From Halogeometricum sp. S1BR25-6 (GTDB lineage Archaea; Halobacteriota; Halobacteria; Halobacteriales; Haloferacaceae): a stretch of 64,000 nt of DNA. The stretch spans positions 1,426,001 through 1,490,000 of the forward strand of contig NZ_JAMQOP010000001.1 in assembly GCF_031624495.1 (NCBI RefSeq), in the 5' to 3' direction. The notes under the pieces were generated by a model that did not search any database, was not told the origin of the DNA, and saw nothing but the letters and a program-made list of their open reading frames with translations. The translations under genes and the position numbers were made by a program. Shown piece after piece: positions 41,949 to 50,573 of the stretch (its first letter is position 1; every line of letters starts with the position of its first letter).

Positions 41949-42087
41949 CCGACTGCGTTCTCCTTCTTCTCGGGGCGTTCGATGTCGCCTTAGGTATACT
42001 TATCGGATATAATTACTTTCAGTGAAGAGGGATTTTTGGTCCTTCGCGCCGTGGTGCGCGCAAAAATCGGGTCGGGGTCGGAAGAAA

Positions 42088-42810
42088 CTACTCCAGCGAG
42101 AACGTCCCGTCGCCGTCGAGGACGTGCACCTCGGCGTCCGAACCGGTCGCTTTGACCTCGCGTTCGAAGTCGTCGACGTCGATTTCGATCGGCGGGAACG
42201 TATCGTAGTGCATCGGGAACGCGTGGTCGACGTCCAACCAGTCGACGGCGATGGCGGCCTGCACCGGTCCCATCGTGAAGTGGTCGCCGCAGGGAAGGGC
42301 GGCCGCGTCCGGTTCGAGGTACGGACCGATGACGTCTTTCATCTCGGACATCAGTCCCGTGTCGCCGGCGTGATAGAACGTCGTCGCGTCGGCGTCGGAC
42401 TCCTGTGTCGGCTTCTTGTCGCTGAGGAGGAAACCCACGGGAACCCCGAAGTCGTTCTCGTAACTGGTGTTGAGGCCGTTGGTGTGGTCCGCGCGGTGCA
42501 TCGTGACGAACGCGTCGTCGCACTCGACGGTGCCGCCCATGTTCATGCCGATGCTGTCCGTGAAGCCCTTCTCGTCCTCCATGTAGCCGGTGAGTTCGGG
42601 GACGCCCACGACCGTCGCGTCGGTGAACGCGCCGGCGTCGGAGATGTGGTCGGCGTGGCTGTGCGTCAACAGGAGGTAGTCGGGGTCCTCCACGTCCGAG
42701 GGTGACAGGTCGGTGAACGGGTTATCGAAGAACGGGTCGATGAGGAACGTCGTGCCGTCGACGTCGACGTGCCAGGTGGAGTGACCGTGCCAGGTGAGTT
42801 CCATCGTCAT
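42088..42810 (-). CDS. Metal-dependent hydrolase, MBL fold (UPF0173 type)
   Basis: 240 residues. Metallo-beta-lactamase metal site THSHADH, preceded by [15 protein letters not shown] and [11 protein letters not shown], with further ligands in [20 protein letters not shown] and [14 protein letters not shown]0173 proteins are predicted zinc hydrolases close to the L-ascorbate-6-phosphate lactonase UlaG group; the substrate is unknown. ATG 42810 is used rather than ATG 42804 because a TATA-like ATTTATG lies about 32 bases upstream. The frame is open far upstream (to 43113), but that part overlaps the divergent AIM24 gene. Confidence 0.9.
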   Translation of the reverse strand: MTMELTWHGHSTWHVDVDGTTFLIDPFFDNPFTDLSPSDVEDPDYLLLTHSHADHISDAGAFTDATVVGVPELTGYMEDEKGFTDSIGMNMGGTVECDDAFVTMHRADHTNGLNTSYENDFGVPVGFLLSDKKPTQESDADATTFYHAGDTGLMSEMKDVIGPYLEPDAAALPCGDHFTMGPVQAAIAVDWLDVDHAFPMHYDTFPPIEIDVDDFEREVKATGSDAEVHVLDGDGTFSLE

Positions 42811-42958
42811 AGTCGTGTGCCACTTGTGCCGTCGGGCGCATAAATCCAACAGTCCGGAGACAGGTCTGCTCGTTCCACCGGAGACGGACAGTCGGCGCCG
42901 ACGGACACTCCGGCGGACCGAAAGTAGATTCTTCAGCTGACACGTCCACCGGTCCGGT

Positions 42959-43639
42959 ATGGAACACGAGGTATCCGCCCGGCCGTCGTTCGCGCTACTG
43001 ACCGTCTCCTTGGAGGAAGGCGAATCCCTCCGCGCCGAGTCGGGGGCGATGGTGAGCCACGACACCGGCATCGAGATGGAGACGAACGCCACGGGCGGCT
43101 TTCTGAAGTCCATCAGGCGCGCGTTCGGCGGCGAGAGCTTCTTTCAGAACACGTTCCGCGCGACGGCGCCGGGCGACGTCCAGTTCGCCCCGCCGCTTCC
43201 GGGCGATATCTCTCACGTCGAACTCGAAGGGGATACGCTGTACGTCCAGTCGGGGTCGTATCTCGCGGGCGACGCGGGCTTAGACGTAGACACGGAGTTC
43301 GGTGGTACGCGGACGTTCTTCGGCGGTGAGGGCCTCTTTCTCTTGAAAGTGACCGGGACGGGACCCCTGTTCCTGTCGAGTTACGGCGCCATCGAGGAGA
43401 TATCGCTCAACGACCGGGAGTCGTTCGTCGTCGACACGGGCCACGTCGTCGCCTTCGAGGACACCGCCGAGTTCACCGTCCGGCGCGTCGGCGGCCTCCG
43501 GTCGACGCTGACCAGCGGCGAGGGCCTCGTCTGCGAGTTCGGCGGCAGCGGCACGGTGTGGGTGCAGTCGCGGAGCCCTGACGCGTTCCTCTCGTGGCTC
43601 ATCCCGAAACTTCCGCAACCGTCGCCGAACACGCAGTGA
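42959..43639 (+). CDS. AIM24 (TIGR00266)-family protein
   Basis: 226 residues. The AIM24 beta-helix-like fold is clear: [19 protein letters not shown] at the N-terminus, [60 protein letters not shown], and [20 protein letters not shown] at the end. Related proteins occur in yeast mitochondria and many bacteria; function unresolved. Divergent from the MBL hydrolase and 70 bases before the FAH-family gene on the same strand. Confidence 0.88.
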   Translation: MEHEVSARPSFALLTVSLEEGESLRAESGAMVSHDTGIEMETNATGGFLKSIRRAFGGESFFQNTFRATAPGDVQFAPPLPGDISHVELEGDTLYVQSGSYLAGDAGLDVDTEFGGTRTFFGGEGLFLLKVTGTGPLFLSSYGAIEEISLNDRESFVVDTGHVVAFEDTAEFTVRRVGGLRSTLTSGEGLVCEFGGSGTVWVQSRSPDAFLSWLIPKLPQPSPNTQ

Positions 43640-43709
43640 GCGGACGGGAGAAACCCGACGGTTTTCCGCGAAGGAAAGAACGAAACGGGCGCGCGGTGAC
43701 ACCGCGTCC

Positions 43710-44441
43710 ATGCACCGCGTACGCTTCCGCGACCCCGCGGGGTCGGCCCGCGACGGCCAGTGGCACGACGACGGCGTCTCCTTCGCCGACCGAACGTACT
43801 CGCTCGACGAGGTGGACGTCCTCCCGCCGTGCGAACCGACGAAACTGGTCTGCATCGGCCGCAACTACGCTGAACACGCCGACGAGATGGACAACGACCT
43901 GCCGGACCGGCCGCTGCTCTTTCTCAAACCGCCGAACGCGCTTGCGTCCCACGGCGATACCGTGACCGTCCCCGGAGGAAAGGAGCGAATCGACTGGGAG
44001 GCCGAACTCGCCGTCGTCATCGGGGCGCAGGCCCGCGACGTCGACGCCGACGACGCGATGGACTACGTCGCCGGCTACACCTGCATGAACGACATCTCGA
44101 ACCGCGACGACCAAAATAAAGAACAGAACTGGGTGCGCGGGAAGGCGTTCGACAACTCCGCGCCCCTCGGCCCCGTCCTCGCCACGCCCGACGAGGTGCC
44201 CGACGACGCCGCCATCAAACTCCGCGTCAACGGCGAGACGAAGCAGTCCTCGACCATCGAGCACATGATTTTCTCGATTCCCGAGCTAATCGAGGAGATA
44301 ACGGCGTACGTGACGCTGGAACCCGGCGACGTGATATCGACGGGCACGCCCGCCGGCGTGGGCGCCCTCTCGGACGGCGACAGCGTCGAAGTCGAAGTCG
44401 AGGGCGTCGGCGTCCTCGAACATGACGTGCGCGTTCCGTAG
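43710..44441 (+). CDS. Fumarylacetoacetate hydrolase-family protein
   Basis: 243 residues. The FAH-fold core is intact: KLVCIGRNYAEHADEMDNDL, FLKPPNALASHGDTVTVPGG, ERIDWEAELAVVIGAQARDV with the metal-binding Glu residues, YVAGYTCMNDISNRDDQ, GKAFDNSAPLGPVLATPDEV and VISTGTPAGVGALSDGDSVE. Family members cleave or decarboxylate 2-keto acids, including oxaloacetate and acylpyruvates; here the substrate is not fixed. Start ATG 43710. Neighbours are unrelated, and the histidine-biosynthesis gene hisC follows 110 bases later. Confidence 0.92.
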   Translation: MHRVRFRDPAGSARDGQWHDDGVSFADRTYSLDEVDVLPPCEPTKLVCIGRNYAEHADEMDNDLPDRPLLFLKPPNALASHGDTVTVPGGKERIDWEAELAVVIGAQARDVDADDAMDYVAGYTCMNDISNRDDQNKEQNWVRGKAFDNSAPLGPVLATPDEVPDDAAIKLRVNGETKQSSTIEHMIFSIPELIEEITAYVTLEPGDVISTGTPAGVGALSDGDSVEVEVEGVGVLEHDVRVP

Positions 44442-44551
44442 GCGTCGCCCCCGATTCGAGTATTCTCCTCGCTCGTCCCCGCGTCGCACGCGACGTCCGA
44501 GCGTCGTCCGGTGTAAGCACCCTTAAGAACCGGCGGCGGCATCGTTCGACC

Positions 44552-45649
44552 ATGCGACCGAGGGACCTCTCCGCGCACCAAGCGTACGTACCCGGACGCG
44601 GCGCCGAGGAGGTGGCCCGCGAACTCGGGATGGACCCCGACGAGTTGACGAAACTGTCCTCGAACGAGAACCCGCACGGACCGAGTCCCGACGCGGTGGC
44701 CGCCATCGAGGACGCCGCTCCGGAGGTACACGTCTACCCGAAGTCCTCCCATACGGACCTCACGGACGCCCTCGCCGAGCGGTGGGACCTCACCTCAGAG
44801 CAGGTGTGGGTCAGCGCCGGCGCCGACGGCGCCCTCGATTATCTCTCGCGGGCGTTCCTCGAACCGGGCGACCGCGTGCTCACGCCGGAACCGGGCTTCG
44901 CCTACTACCCCATGTCCGCGCGCTACCACCACGGCGAGGTGGCCGAGTACGACCTGTCGAAGGCCGACGACTTCGCGCAGACGTCCGAGGGAGTGCTCGA
45001 CGCCTACGACGGCGAGCGCATCGTCTACGTGACGACACCGCACAACCCGACAGGGTCGGAGATGCACCGAAGCGACATCGTCGACCTGCTCGAATCGGTC
45101 GACGACGAGACGCTGGTCGTCGTCGACGAGGCGTACGGCGAGTACAGCGAGGAACCGTCGTCCATCGACCTGCTCTCCGAACACGACAACCTCGCGGTCA
45201 CTCGCACGTTCTCGAAGGCGTTCGGCCTCGCGGGGCTCCGCATCGGCTACGCCGCCGTGCCCGAGTCGTGGGCCGACGCCTACGCCCGCGTGAACACGCC
45301 GTTCGCGGCGAGCGAGGTGGCCTGCCGCGCCGCCCTCGCCGCCCTCGGCGACGAGGCGCACGTCGAGACGTCGGTGGAGACGGCCGAGTGGGCCCGCGAG
45401 TACTACCGCGAGGAACTCGACGCGGAGACGTGGCCCTCCGGGGCCAACTTCGTCCTCGCCGAGGTGGGCGACGCGTCCGCCGTCGCCGAGGCGGCGCAAA
45501 AACGGGGCGTCATCGTCCGCGACACGAGCAGTTTCGGCCTGCCCGAGTGCGTCCGCGTCTCCTGCGGCACGCGCGAGGAGACGACGCGCGCCGTCGAGGT
45601 GCTGAACGAGGTCATCGCCGACCTAGACGCAGGGGTCCCCGAGGCGTGA
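44552..45649 (+). CDS. hisC: Histidinol-phosphate aminotransferase
   Basis: 365 residues, PLP fold-type I. N-terminal HQAYVPGRGAEEVARELG and LSSNENPHGPSPDAV are family-typical. ADGALDYLSRAFLEPGDRVL binds PLP, TPHNPTGSEM and VVDEAYGEYS follow, and the Schiff-base Lys is in TFSKAFGLAGLRIGYA. Converts imidazole-acetol phosphate to histidinol phosphate in histidine synthesis. A TATA-like CTTAAG lies about 30 bases before the ATG. The stop overlaps the next start (GTGA at 45646-45649), so the AK6-type kinase is co-translated. Confidence 0.94.
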   Translation: MRPRDLSAHQAYVPGRGAEEVARELGMDPDELTKLSSNENPHGPSPDAVAAIEDAAPEVHVYPKSSHTDLTDALAERWDLTSEQVWVSAGADGALDYLSRAFLEPGDRVLTPEPGFAYYPMSARYHHGEVAEYDLSKADDFAQTSEGVLDAYDGERIVYVTTPHNPTGSEMHRSDIVDLLESVDDETLVVVDEAYGEYSEEPSSIDLLSEHDNLAVTRTFSKAFGLAGLRIGYAAVPESWADAYARVNTPFAASEVACRAALAALGDEAHVETSVETAEWAREYYREELDAETWPSGANFVLAEVGDASAVAEAAQKRGVIVRDTSSFGLPECVRVSCGTREETTRAVEVLNEVIADLDAGVPEA

Positions 45650-46161
45650 CGCGCCGCATCGTCCTCACCGGCACGCCCGGCACGGGCAAGACCACCGTCT
45701 CCGAACTCGTCGCCGAGCGAACCGGTCTCGACGTGGTCCACCTGAACGACGAGATACGCGACGAGAAACTGTACACCGAACGCGACGACGAACGCGACTC
45801 GCTCGTCGCCGACGTGGAGGCGATAACCGAGTGGCTGGGCGAGTGGGACGGGATGGTCGAGTCGCACCTCTCGCACCTGCTCGACGCCGACGTCGCCGTC
45901 GTCCTGCGCTGTCACCCCGAGGAGTTGGAAGAACGCCTGCGGGAGCGGGGAGAATCGGAGGCGAAGGCGCGGGAGAACGCCGAGAGCGAGGCGCTCGACG
46001 TCGTCCTCTCGGAGGCCGTCGACCGCTTCGGTACCGAAGCGGTGTACGAGATAGACACGACCGACCGGACGCCCGAGGCCGTCGCCGACGACGTGGTGGC
46101 GGCCGTCGAGGGTGAGATGGAACCGCGCGCCGGAACCGTGAACTTCATCGACTACCTATGA
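45646..46161 (+). CDS. AK6/Fap7-type adenylate kinase-like NTPase
   Basis: 171 residues from a GTG start that overlaps the hisC stop. P-loop GTPGTGKTT lies at residues 9-17, then LVAERTGLDVVHLNDEIRDE, the AMP-site region WLGEWDGMVESHLSHLLDAD, and the lid VLRCHPEELEERLRERGESE. AK6/Fap7 proteins are small nucleoside monophosphate kinases that in archaea and eukaryotes assist maturation of the small ribosomal subunit. A role in ribosome assembly is known for the family and inferred here. Followed after 10 bases by the phosphatidyltransferase gene. Confidence 0.9.
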   Translation: MTRRIVLTGTPGTGKTTVSELVAERTGLDVVHLNDEIRDEKLYTERDDERDSLVADVEAITEWLGEWDGMVESHLSHLLDADVAVVLRCHPEELEERLRERGESEAKARENAESEALDVVLSEAVDRFGTEAVYEIDTTDRTPEAVADDVVAAVEGEMEPRAGTVNFIDYL

Positions 46162-46171
46162 GGCGGACCCG

Positions 46172-46774
46172 ATGACGCTCGACCGCTACCGCTCGGTCGC
46201 GGACCGCCTGCTCGACCCGTTCGTCGGCGCGGCCGACCGACTCGGGCTCTCTCCCGACGGCGTGAGCGTCGTCGCCTTCGCGTTCGCCGTCGCCGCCGGC
46301 GTCGCGTTCTACCTCGGGACGCCGCTCTGGTACGCACTGGGCGGCGTCTTCGTCTTCCTGAACGGCTGGTTGGACCTCGTGGACGGCGCCCTCGCCCGCG
46401 CGCAGGGCGTCTCCTCGGACGGCGGCGACCTGTTGGACCACGTGCTCGACCGCTACGCCGACATCGCCATGCTCGTCGGTCTCGCCGCCGGCATCGACTC
46501 CTACGGTCTCGGCCTCGCCGCCGTCACGGGCGTCTTGATGACCTCGTACCTCGGCACGCAGATTCAGGCGGTCGGCCTCGGCCGCCAGTACGGCGGCCTC
46601 GTCGGCCGCGCGGACCGCCTGGCGCTCATCGGCCTCGTCGCGTTCGTCGCCGCCGCCGTCCCCCGGCCGGTGTTCGGACTCACCCCCGTCGGGTGGCTCT
46701 TGGTGTTCTTCGCAGTCATCGGCCACTTCACCGCGCTCCAGCGGTTCTGGGGCGCGTGGTCGGACCTCTCCTGA
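46172..46774 (+). CDS. CDP-alcohol phosphatidyltransferase
   Basis: 200 residues with about six membrane helices. The catalytic CDP-OH-P motif is intact: DLVDGALARAQGVSSDGGDL followed by LDHVLDRYAD, matching DG-x2-AR-x8-G-x3-D-x3-D. Transfers a phospho-alcohol group from CDP-archaeol-type lipids to a head group such as inositol phosphate or glycerol phosphate; which one is unknown. A last short hydrophobic segment (GWLLVFFAVIGHFTALQRF) ends the protein. Tail-to-head with the kinase gene upstream. Confidence 0.92.
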   Translation: MTLDRYRSVADRLLDPFVGAADRLGLSPDGVSVVAFAFAVAAGVAFYLGTPLWYALGGVFVFLNGWLDLVDGALARAQGVSSDGGDLLDHVLDRYADIAMLVGLAAGIDSYGLGLAAVTGVLMTSYLGTQIQAVGLGRQYGGLVGRADRLALIGLVAFVAAAVPRPVFGLTPVGWLLVFFAVIGHFTALQRFWGAWSDLS

Positions 46775-46826
46775 CGGGACCGGGTTCGAGAGTCGACGGC
46801 CGCCGCCGAATCGCCGTCGTCGCACG

Positions 46827-46835
46827 TTTTATAAG
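46827..46835 (+). promoter_or_regulatory. TATA box of the MBF1 gene
   Basis: TTTTATAAG is centred 27 bases before ATG 46858 and is one of the clearest promoter boxes in the window. Confidence 0.75.
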
Positions 46836-46857
46836 TCGCCTCCGACTATCACGCACT

Positions 46858-47391
46858 ATGCCCCAGTGCGAAATGTGCGGCAAGGAGCGACCGTCGCTCA
46901 CGACGGTCAAAGTCGAAGGGGCCGAACTCGAACTCTGTGACGACTGTTCGCAGTTCGGAACCGAGGTCCGCACCGAGTCGAGTTCCTCCGGCTCGACGAA
47001 GTACTCAACGTCGAGTTCGTCGGGGTCGTCCTCGTCGTCCGACTCGTCGGGTTCCGGGTCCTCGGGCGGCGGCGGTGGCTCCTCCCAGCGCCGGCGCGAC
47101 ATGTTCGACGACATGGACGAGATAGCGGGCGACTACGACGACCGCATCCGCGACGCCCGCGAGGAGCGCGGCATGAGCCAAGAGGACCTCGCGAACTCGC
47201 TCAACGAGAAGGCGAGCCTCATCCGCAAACTCGAACGCGCCGACATCCTCCCGCCGGACAACGTCCGGAAGAAACTGGAGCGGAAGCTCGAAATCTCGCT
47301 CGTGGAGGGCGGCGACGACGAGGAGAACGAGTGGTCCGGCGGGTCGTCGACGACGACCACCCTCGGCGACGTGGTAAAGCGGAAGGACTGA
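46858..47391 (+). CDS. Archaeal multiprotein bridging factor (MBF1-like transcription factor)
   Basis: 177 residues. An N-terminal zinc ribbon with CEMC (4-7) and CDDC (about 31-34) is followed by a Ser/Gly-rich linker. A Cro/C1-type helix-turn-helix comes next (about 95-150: IRDAREERGMSQEDLANSLN, EKASLIRKLERADILPPDN), then an acidic tail ending VVKRKD. aMBF1 is a conserved archaeal factor proposed to connect transcription and translation. ATG 46858 fits the TATA box; a longer frame upstream overlaps the preceding gene. Confidence 0.93.
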   Translation: MPQCEMCGKERPSLTTVKVEGAELELCDDCSQFGTEVRTESSSSGSTKYSTSSSSGSSSSSDSSGSGSSGGGGGSSQRRRDMFDDMDEIAGDYDDRIRDAREERGMSQEDLANSLNEKASLIRKLERADILPPDNVRKKLERKLEISLVEGGDDEENEWSGGSSTTTTLGDVVKRKD

Positions 47392-47412
47392 CTGCTCGGC
47401 TCGCTTCTCGAT

Positions 47413-47892
47413 TTACTCTTCCGTGAGAAACCGCGCGCGAACCTCCAGCGACAGGTCCGCGACGATGCCGATAGTCACCGACGCTCCCTCCAGCAGCGAC
47501 GACGCCTCGGTGTACGAGAGCGGTTCCGCGCGGTCGGCGCCGGGCGCGTTTTCGCTTCCGCTTCCGCTTCTACTTCCACTTTCGTCTCCGTCGGGGTCGG
47601 CGGCGAACCGGAACGGCTCTGGGTCGATGCGGTCGCCCGACACCGTCGGCCGGTGGCGGAGGACCCCCTCGTCGGTGCGAAGGTAGAGCACGTCCGCCGC
47701 CGCCTCCAGCGCCGCCAGCCAGTCGTCGGGGGTGACCGAGTCGGCGTCGCGCCACCCGGCGACGGCCTCGACCACGGGCTGAAGCGCGCCCACGCGTTCG
47801 GTGTCCGACTCGTCTTCGAGGTGTCGCTGGAGGGTCTCGGCCACCGTCGCGGGGTCGCCGGCGACCGGCCCCGAGTCGTCCGGGTCGTCCAT
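47413..47892 (-). CDS. Hypothetical haloarchaeal protein, 159 aa
   Basis: A soluble acidic protein, MDDPDDSGPVAGDPATVAET at the start. Residues about 15-85 are a helical module (LQRHLEDESDTERVGALQPV, DDWLAALEAAADVLYLRTDE). A Ser/Gly/Glu low-complexity stretch (about 105-118) comes next, and the last part (YTEASSLLEGASVTIGIVAD) reads like a small alpha/beta unit. I recognise no family. ATG 47892 is preferred to a possible start at 47919, as the extra nine residues look like promoter DNA. Convergent with the MBF1 gene. Confidence 0.6.
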   Translation of the reverse strand: MDDPDDSGPVAGDPATVAETLQRHLEDESDTERVGALQPVVEAVAGWRDADSVTPDDWLAALEAAADVLYLRTDEGVLRHRPTVSGDRIDPEPFRFAADPDGDESGSRSGSGSENAPGADRAEPLSYTEASSLLEGASVTIGIVADLSLEVRARFLTEE

Positions 47893-47970
47893 GCGGGACC
47901 CCTCGCGCTCCGCCCCCAAAAGAGAGCGGGATGCTGAACCTATTTTGCACCTCGGCGTTTACTCTCTCAC

Positions 47971-48615
47971 GTGTTCATCCTCGTCAACCTCAAGGCGTAC
48001 CCGTGCGACCCCGTCGAAGTAGCGACCGCGGCCCGCGACGTGGCCGAGGACTCGGACGTCCGCATCGCCGTCTCGCCGCAGGCGGCGGACCTGCGCCGCG
48101 TCGCCGACACCGGCGTCGAGACGTGGGCCCAGCACGTCGACCCGAACGACTACGGCAGTCACACCGGCAGCACCCTCGCCGAGGCCGTCGCGGAGGCGGG
48201 CGCCGAAGGAACGCTCGTCAACCACTCGGAGAAGCGCATGAAACTCGCCGACATCGACGGCTCCGTCCGGGCCGCCGAGCGGGCCGGACTGGAGACGTGC
48301 GTCTGCGCGAACAACCCGGCGCAGATCGGCGCCGTCGCGGCCCTCGGCCCCGACTCGGTCGCCGTCGAACCGCCGGAACTCATCGGCGGCGACGACTCCG
48401 TCGCCTCGGCCGACCCCGACATCGTCCGCGACGCCGTCGAAGCGGCCGCGAACGTCGACGAGGACGTCGAAGTGTTCTGCGGCGCCGGCATCTCCACCGG
48501 CGACGACGTCGAGGCGGCCGGCGACCTGGGCGCGACGGGCATCCTCCTCGCCTCGGGCGTCGCCAAGGCCGACGACCCGCGCGCGGCGCTGGAGAATCTC
48601 GTCGAACCGCTGTAA
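47971..48615 (+). CDS. tpiA: Triose-phosphate isomerase (archaeal type)
   Basis: 214 residues from a GTG start, [13 protein letters not shown]; the short archaeal TIM form (bacterial ones are ~250). Catalytic His is in [18 protein letters not shown], the base Glu in [20 protein letters not shown], and phosphate loops [14 protein letters not shown] and [13 protein letters not shown] are intact. Interconverts dihydroxyacetone phosphate and glyceraldehyde 3-phosphate. The start is supported by the conserved N-terminal strand directly after the GTG. Transcribed alone; convergent with the HerA-like gene. Confidence 0.95.
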   Translation: MFILVNLKAYPCDPVEVATAARDVAEDSDVRIAVSPQAADLRRVADTGVETWAQHVDPNDYGSHTGSTLAEAVAEAGAEGTLVNHSEKRMKLADIDGSVRAAERAGLETCVCANNPAQIGAVAALGPDSVAVEPPELIGGDDSVASADPDIVRDAVEAAANVDEDVEVFCGAGISTGDDVEAAGDLGATGILLASGVAKADDPRAALENLVEPL

Positions 48616-48655
48616 GCCGTCAGAAAGCGCAGAAAACAGAGAAAACAGAGGCGAC

Positions 48656-50467
48656 TCAGTCGTCCGCTTCCGCCGTCTCGCCGTCCTCGATTCGCTCCGT
48701 ATCGGGCACGAACGCCGACTCGACGGCCGAGACGACCGCCGACAGTTCCGCCTCGTCGAGACGGTCCGCGAACGTCTCGCGGACGAGTTCGGGGACGGCG
48801 TAGGCGTAACGCCCGCGGCCGACGTGTTCGACGAACCCGGCGCGCCGGAGCGGTCCGTTTCGGCTGTAGGCCAACTGCTTGTCGCCGACCTCGCCCGCGG
48901 CGACGTGCGCGTCCACGGGGTCGCGGGCGTCCGACTCCCGGTAGACGGCGAGCATCCGGCGGGACGCCTCCGGCAGTCCCGCGAGCACGCCCGTCAGTCG
49001 CTCAACCACGTCCTCGCGGCCCGTGAGACCCTCGACGCCGCTGTGGGCGCGTTCGGGAGCGACAGAGGACTCGTCGGCCGCCGTGTGGCCGTCGACGCCG
49101 GCGTCGGCGCCGACGAACGCGTCCGCGTCCAGACCGGGATAGGCGCCCGCGGCGGCCGACGTCACCGCCTCCTCCTCCGCGTCGTCGTCAGCGGCGGTCG
49201 TCTCCGAGTTCTCCGGGTTCGCTTCCGCCCCCGCCTCCGCCTCGGACCCGTTCTCGACGGCACCGGTCGCACTCTCGTCGGCCGTCGTCGCGCCGTCCAC
49301 CGCTGCGCCGTTCTCGACCGTCTCGTCGCGCGACGCCTCGTACTCGGCCAGCGCGGACTGCTGCTCTTCGGGGCGTCCGAGGTTCCGACCCTGTCCGCCG
49401 CGGTAGGGCGACTCCGCCTTCCGGAACATCGCCTGCGCGAACTGGTCGGCCATCCGCGAGAGGTCGCGGGCCTCCTCCAGTTCGCGCTCCAAGTCGCGTA
49501 TCCGCGCCTCCTTGCGTTCTAACTGCTGGCGCAGGTCGGCTATCTCCGACTCGCGGCGCGCCTTCTCGTCGGAGATTCCCTGTAACTCCGAGACCAAGTC
49601 GCCGTCGACGGACTTCAGGTCGGGGCGCTCGAAGTCGTCGAGGCCGGGCGTCGCGCCCGCGTCGAACGTGTTCTTCTTTCTGAACTGCACCCGTCGGATG
49701 GATTCGGACCAGTCGGTGACGAGGAACGCCTCGCCGTTGGCCATGTCCTCGATGGCGTCGGCGTACTCGCTCCCCAGAATGCGGCCGACGACCTTCGTGT
49801 CGTTGTTCCACGTCAGGCGGTGCCAGCAGAGCCAATCGCACTGGGTGATGAAGTCCTTCTTCACGTCGGCGGGTCGCTGGGAGATGCCTACGATGCCGAG
49901 GCCGTGTTTCCGACCCCGCTTGCCGATTTTGATGAGCATCTTGCCCGCCTCGTCCATCCCGCCACCCTCGGGGATGTACTCGTGGCACTCCTCGACCAGC
50001 ATGAGAAACGGCTTCTTCAGTTTCTTCTCCTTGGCGAAGAGGTTCTTGGCCACCTCGGTGAGCAGTTTCTGCGCGTCGCTCTCGTCGAGGTAGCCCGACA
50101 CGTCGAGGATGATGGGGATGTTCTGCTCTAAGGCGAGGTGTGCGAGTTTCTCCGCGTGTTCGGGGCTGACTTGGATGTCGCACTCGTCGTCAGCGCCCGC
50201 GTGCAGGAGTTCGAACTGCTCTTTCAACCCGTAGTACTCGCCGTCGGTGTCGACGATGAGGACCGGAAAGTTGTTCGACAGCAGTTTCTCGATGACCACC
50301 GACGCGGTGTTGGATTTGCCGGACCCCGACTTGCCGGTGATGAACCCCCGGCCGGTCAGGATGTCGACCACCGGCAGTTCCACCGGCGACCCCGGGTCCG
50401 CGTCCGCGTCTCCCCCCGCGCCGTCGCGCACGTCCGCGACGGTAATCGTCTCGGTTTCCTCGCTCAT
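48656..50467 (-). CDS. HerA-like ATP-binding protein (DUF87)
   Basis: 603 residues. A HerA/FtsK-type P-loop ATPase occupies residues ~30-260: LTGRGFITGKSGSGKSNTAS (Walker A), FPVLIVDTDGEYYG, FLMLVEECHEYIPEGGG (Walker B) and IVGISQRPADVKKDFITQCD. A coiled-coil helix (about 300-350: ARRESEIADLRQQLERKEAR), a variable acidic stretch (385-480) and a winged-helix-like C-terminal region (about 500-580) follow. HerA relatives move along DNA with the NurA nuclease in archaeal repair; no nuA-like gene is next to it, and this divergent type may act on something else. On the same strand, 106 bases downstream of DNA polymerase IV. Confidence 0.9.
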   Translation of the reverse strand: MSEETETITVADVRDGAGGDADADPGSPVELPVVDILTGRGFITGKSGSGKSNTASVVIEKLLSNNFPVLIVDTDGEYYGLKEQFELLHAGADDECDIQVSPEHAEKLAHLALEQNIPIILDVSGYLDESDAQKLLTEVAKNLFAKEKKLKKPFLMLVEECHEYIPEGGGMDEAGKMLIKIGKRGRKHGLGIVGISQRPADVKKDFITQCDWLCWHRLTWNNDTKVVGRILGSEYADAIEDMANGEAFLVTDWSESIRRVQFRKKNTFDAGATPGLDDFERPDLKSVDGDLVSELQGISDEKARRESEIADLRQQLERKEARIRDLERELEEARDLSRMADQFAQAMFRKAESPYRGGQGRNLGRPEEQQSALAEYEASRDETVENGAAVDGATTADESATGAVENGSEAEAGAEANPENSETTAADDDAEEEAVTSAAAGAYPGLDADAFVGADAGVDGHTAADESSVAPERAHSGVEGLTGREDVVERLTGVLAGLPEASRRMLAVYRESDARDPVDAHVAAGEVGDKQLAYSRNGPLRRAGFVEHVGRGRYAYAVPELVRETFADRLDEAELSAVVSAVESAFVPDTERIEDGETAEADD

Positions 50468-50573
50468 CTACCGATTCGTCCGCGCGCGTCCTCATAGTTC
50501 CTCCCCTCGCGTCCGTCGCGCGTCGGACGCGGGACGTCGTGCGGTACGGCGGAGTCCGGTGAAGAGCGGACGC

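Noticed and set aside
47940-47975. TrmB site upstream of tpiA
   Set aside because: TTTACTCTC is present, but the second half-site GAGTA is missing.
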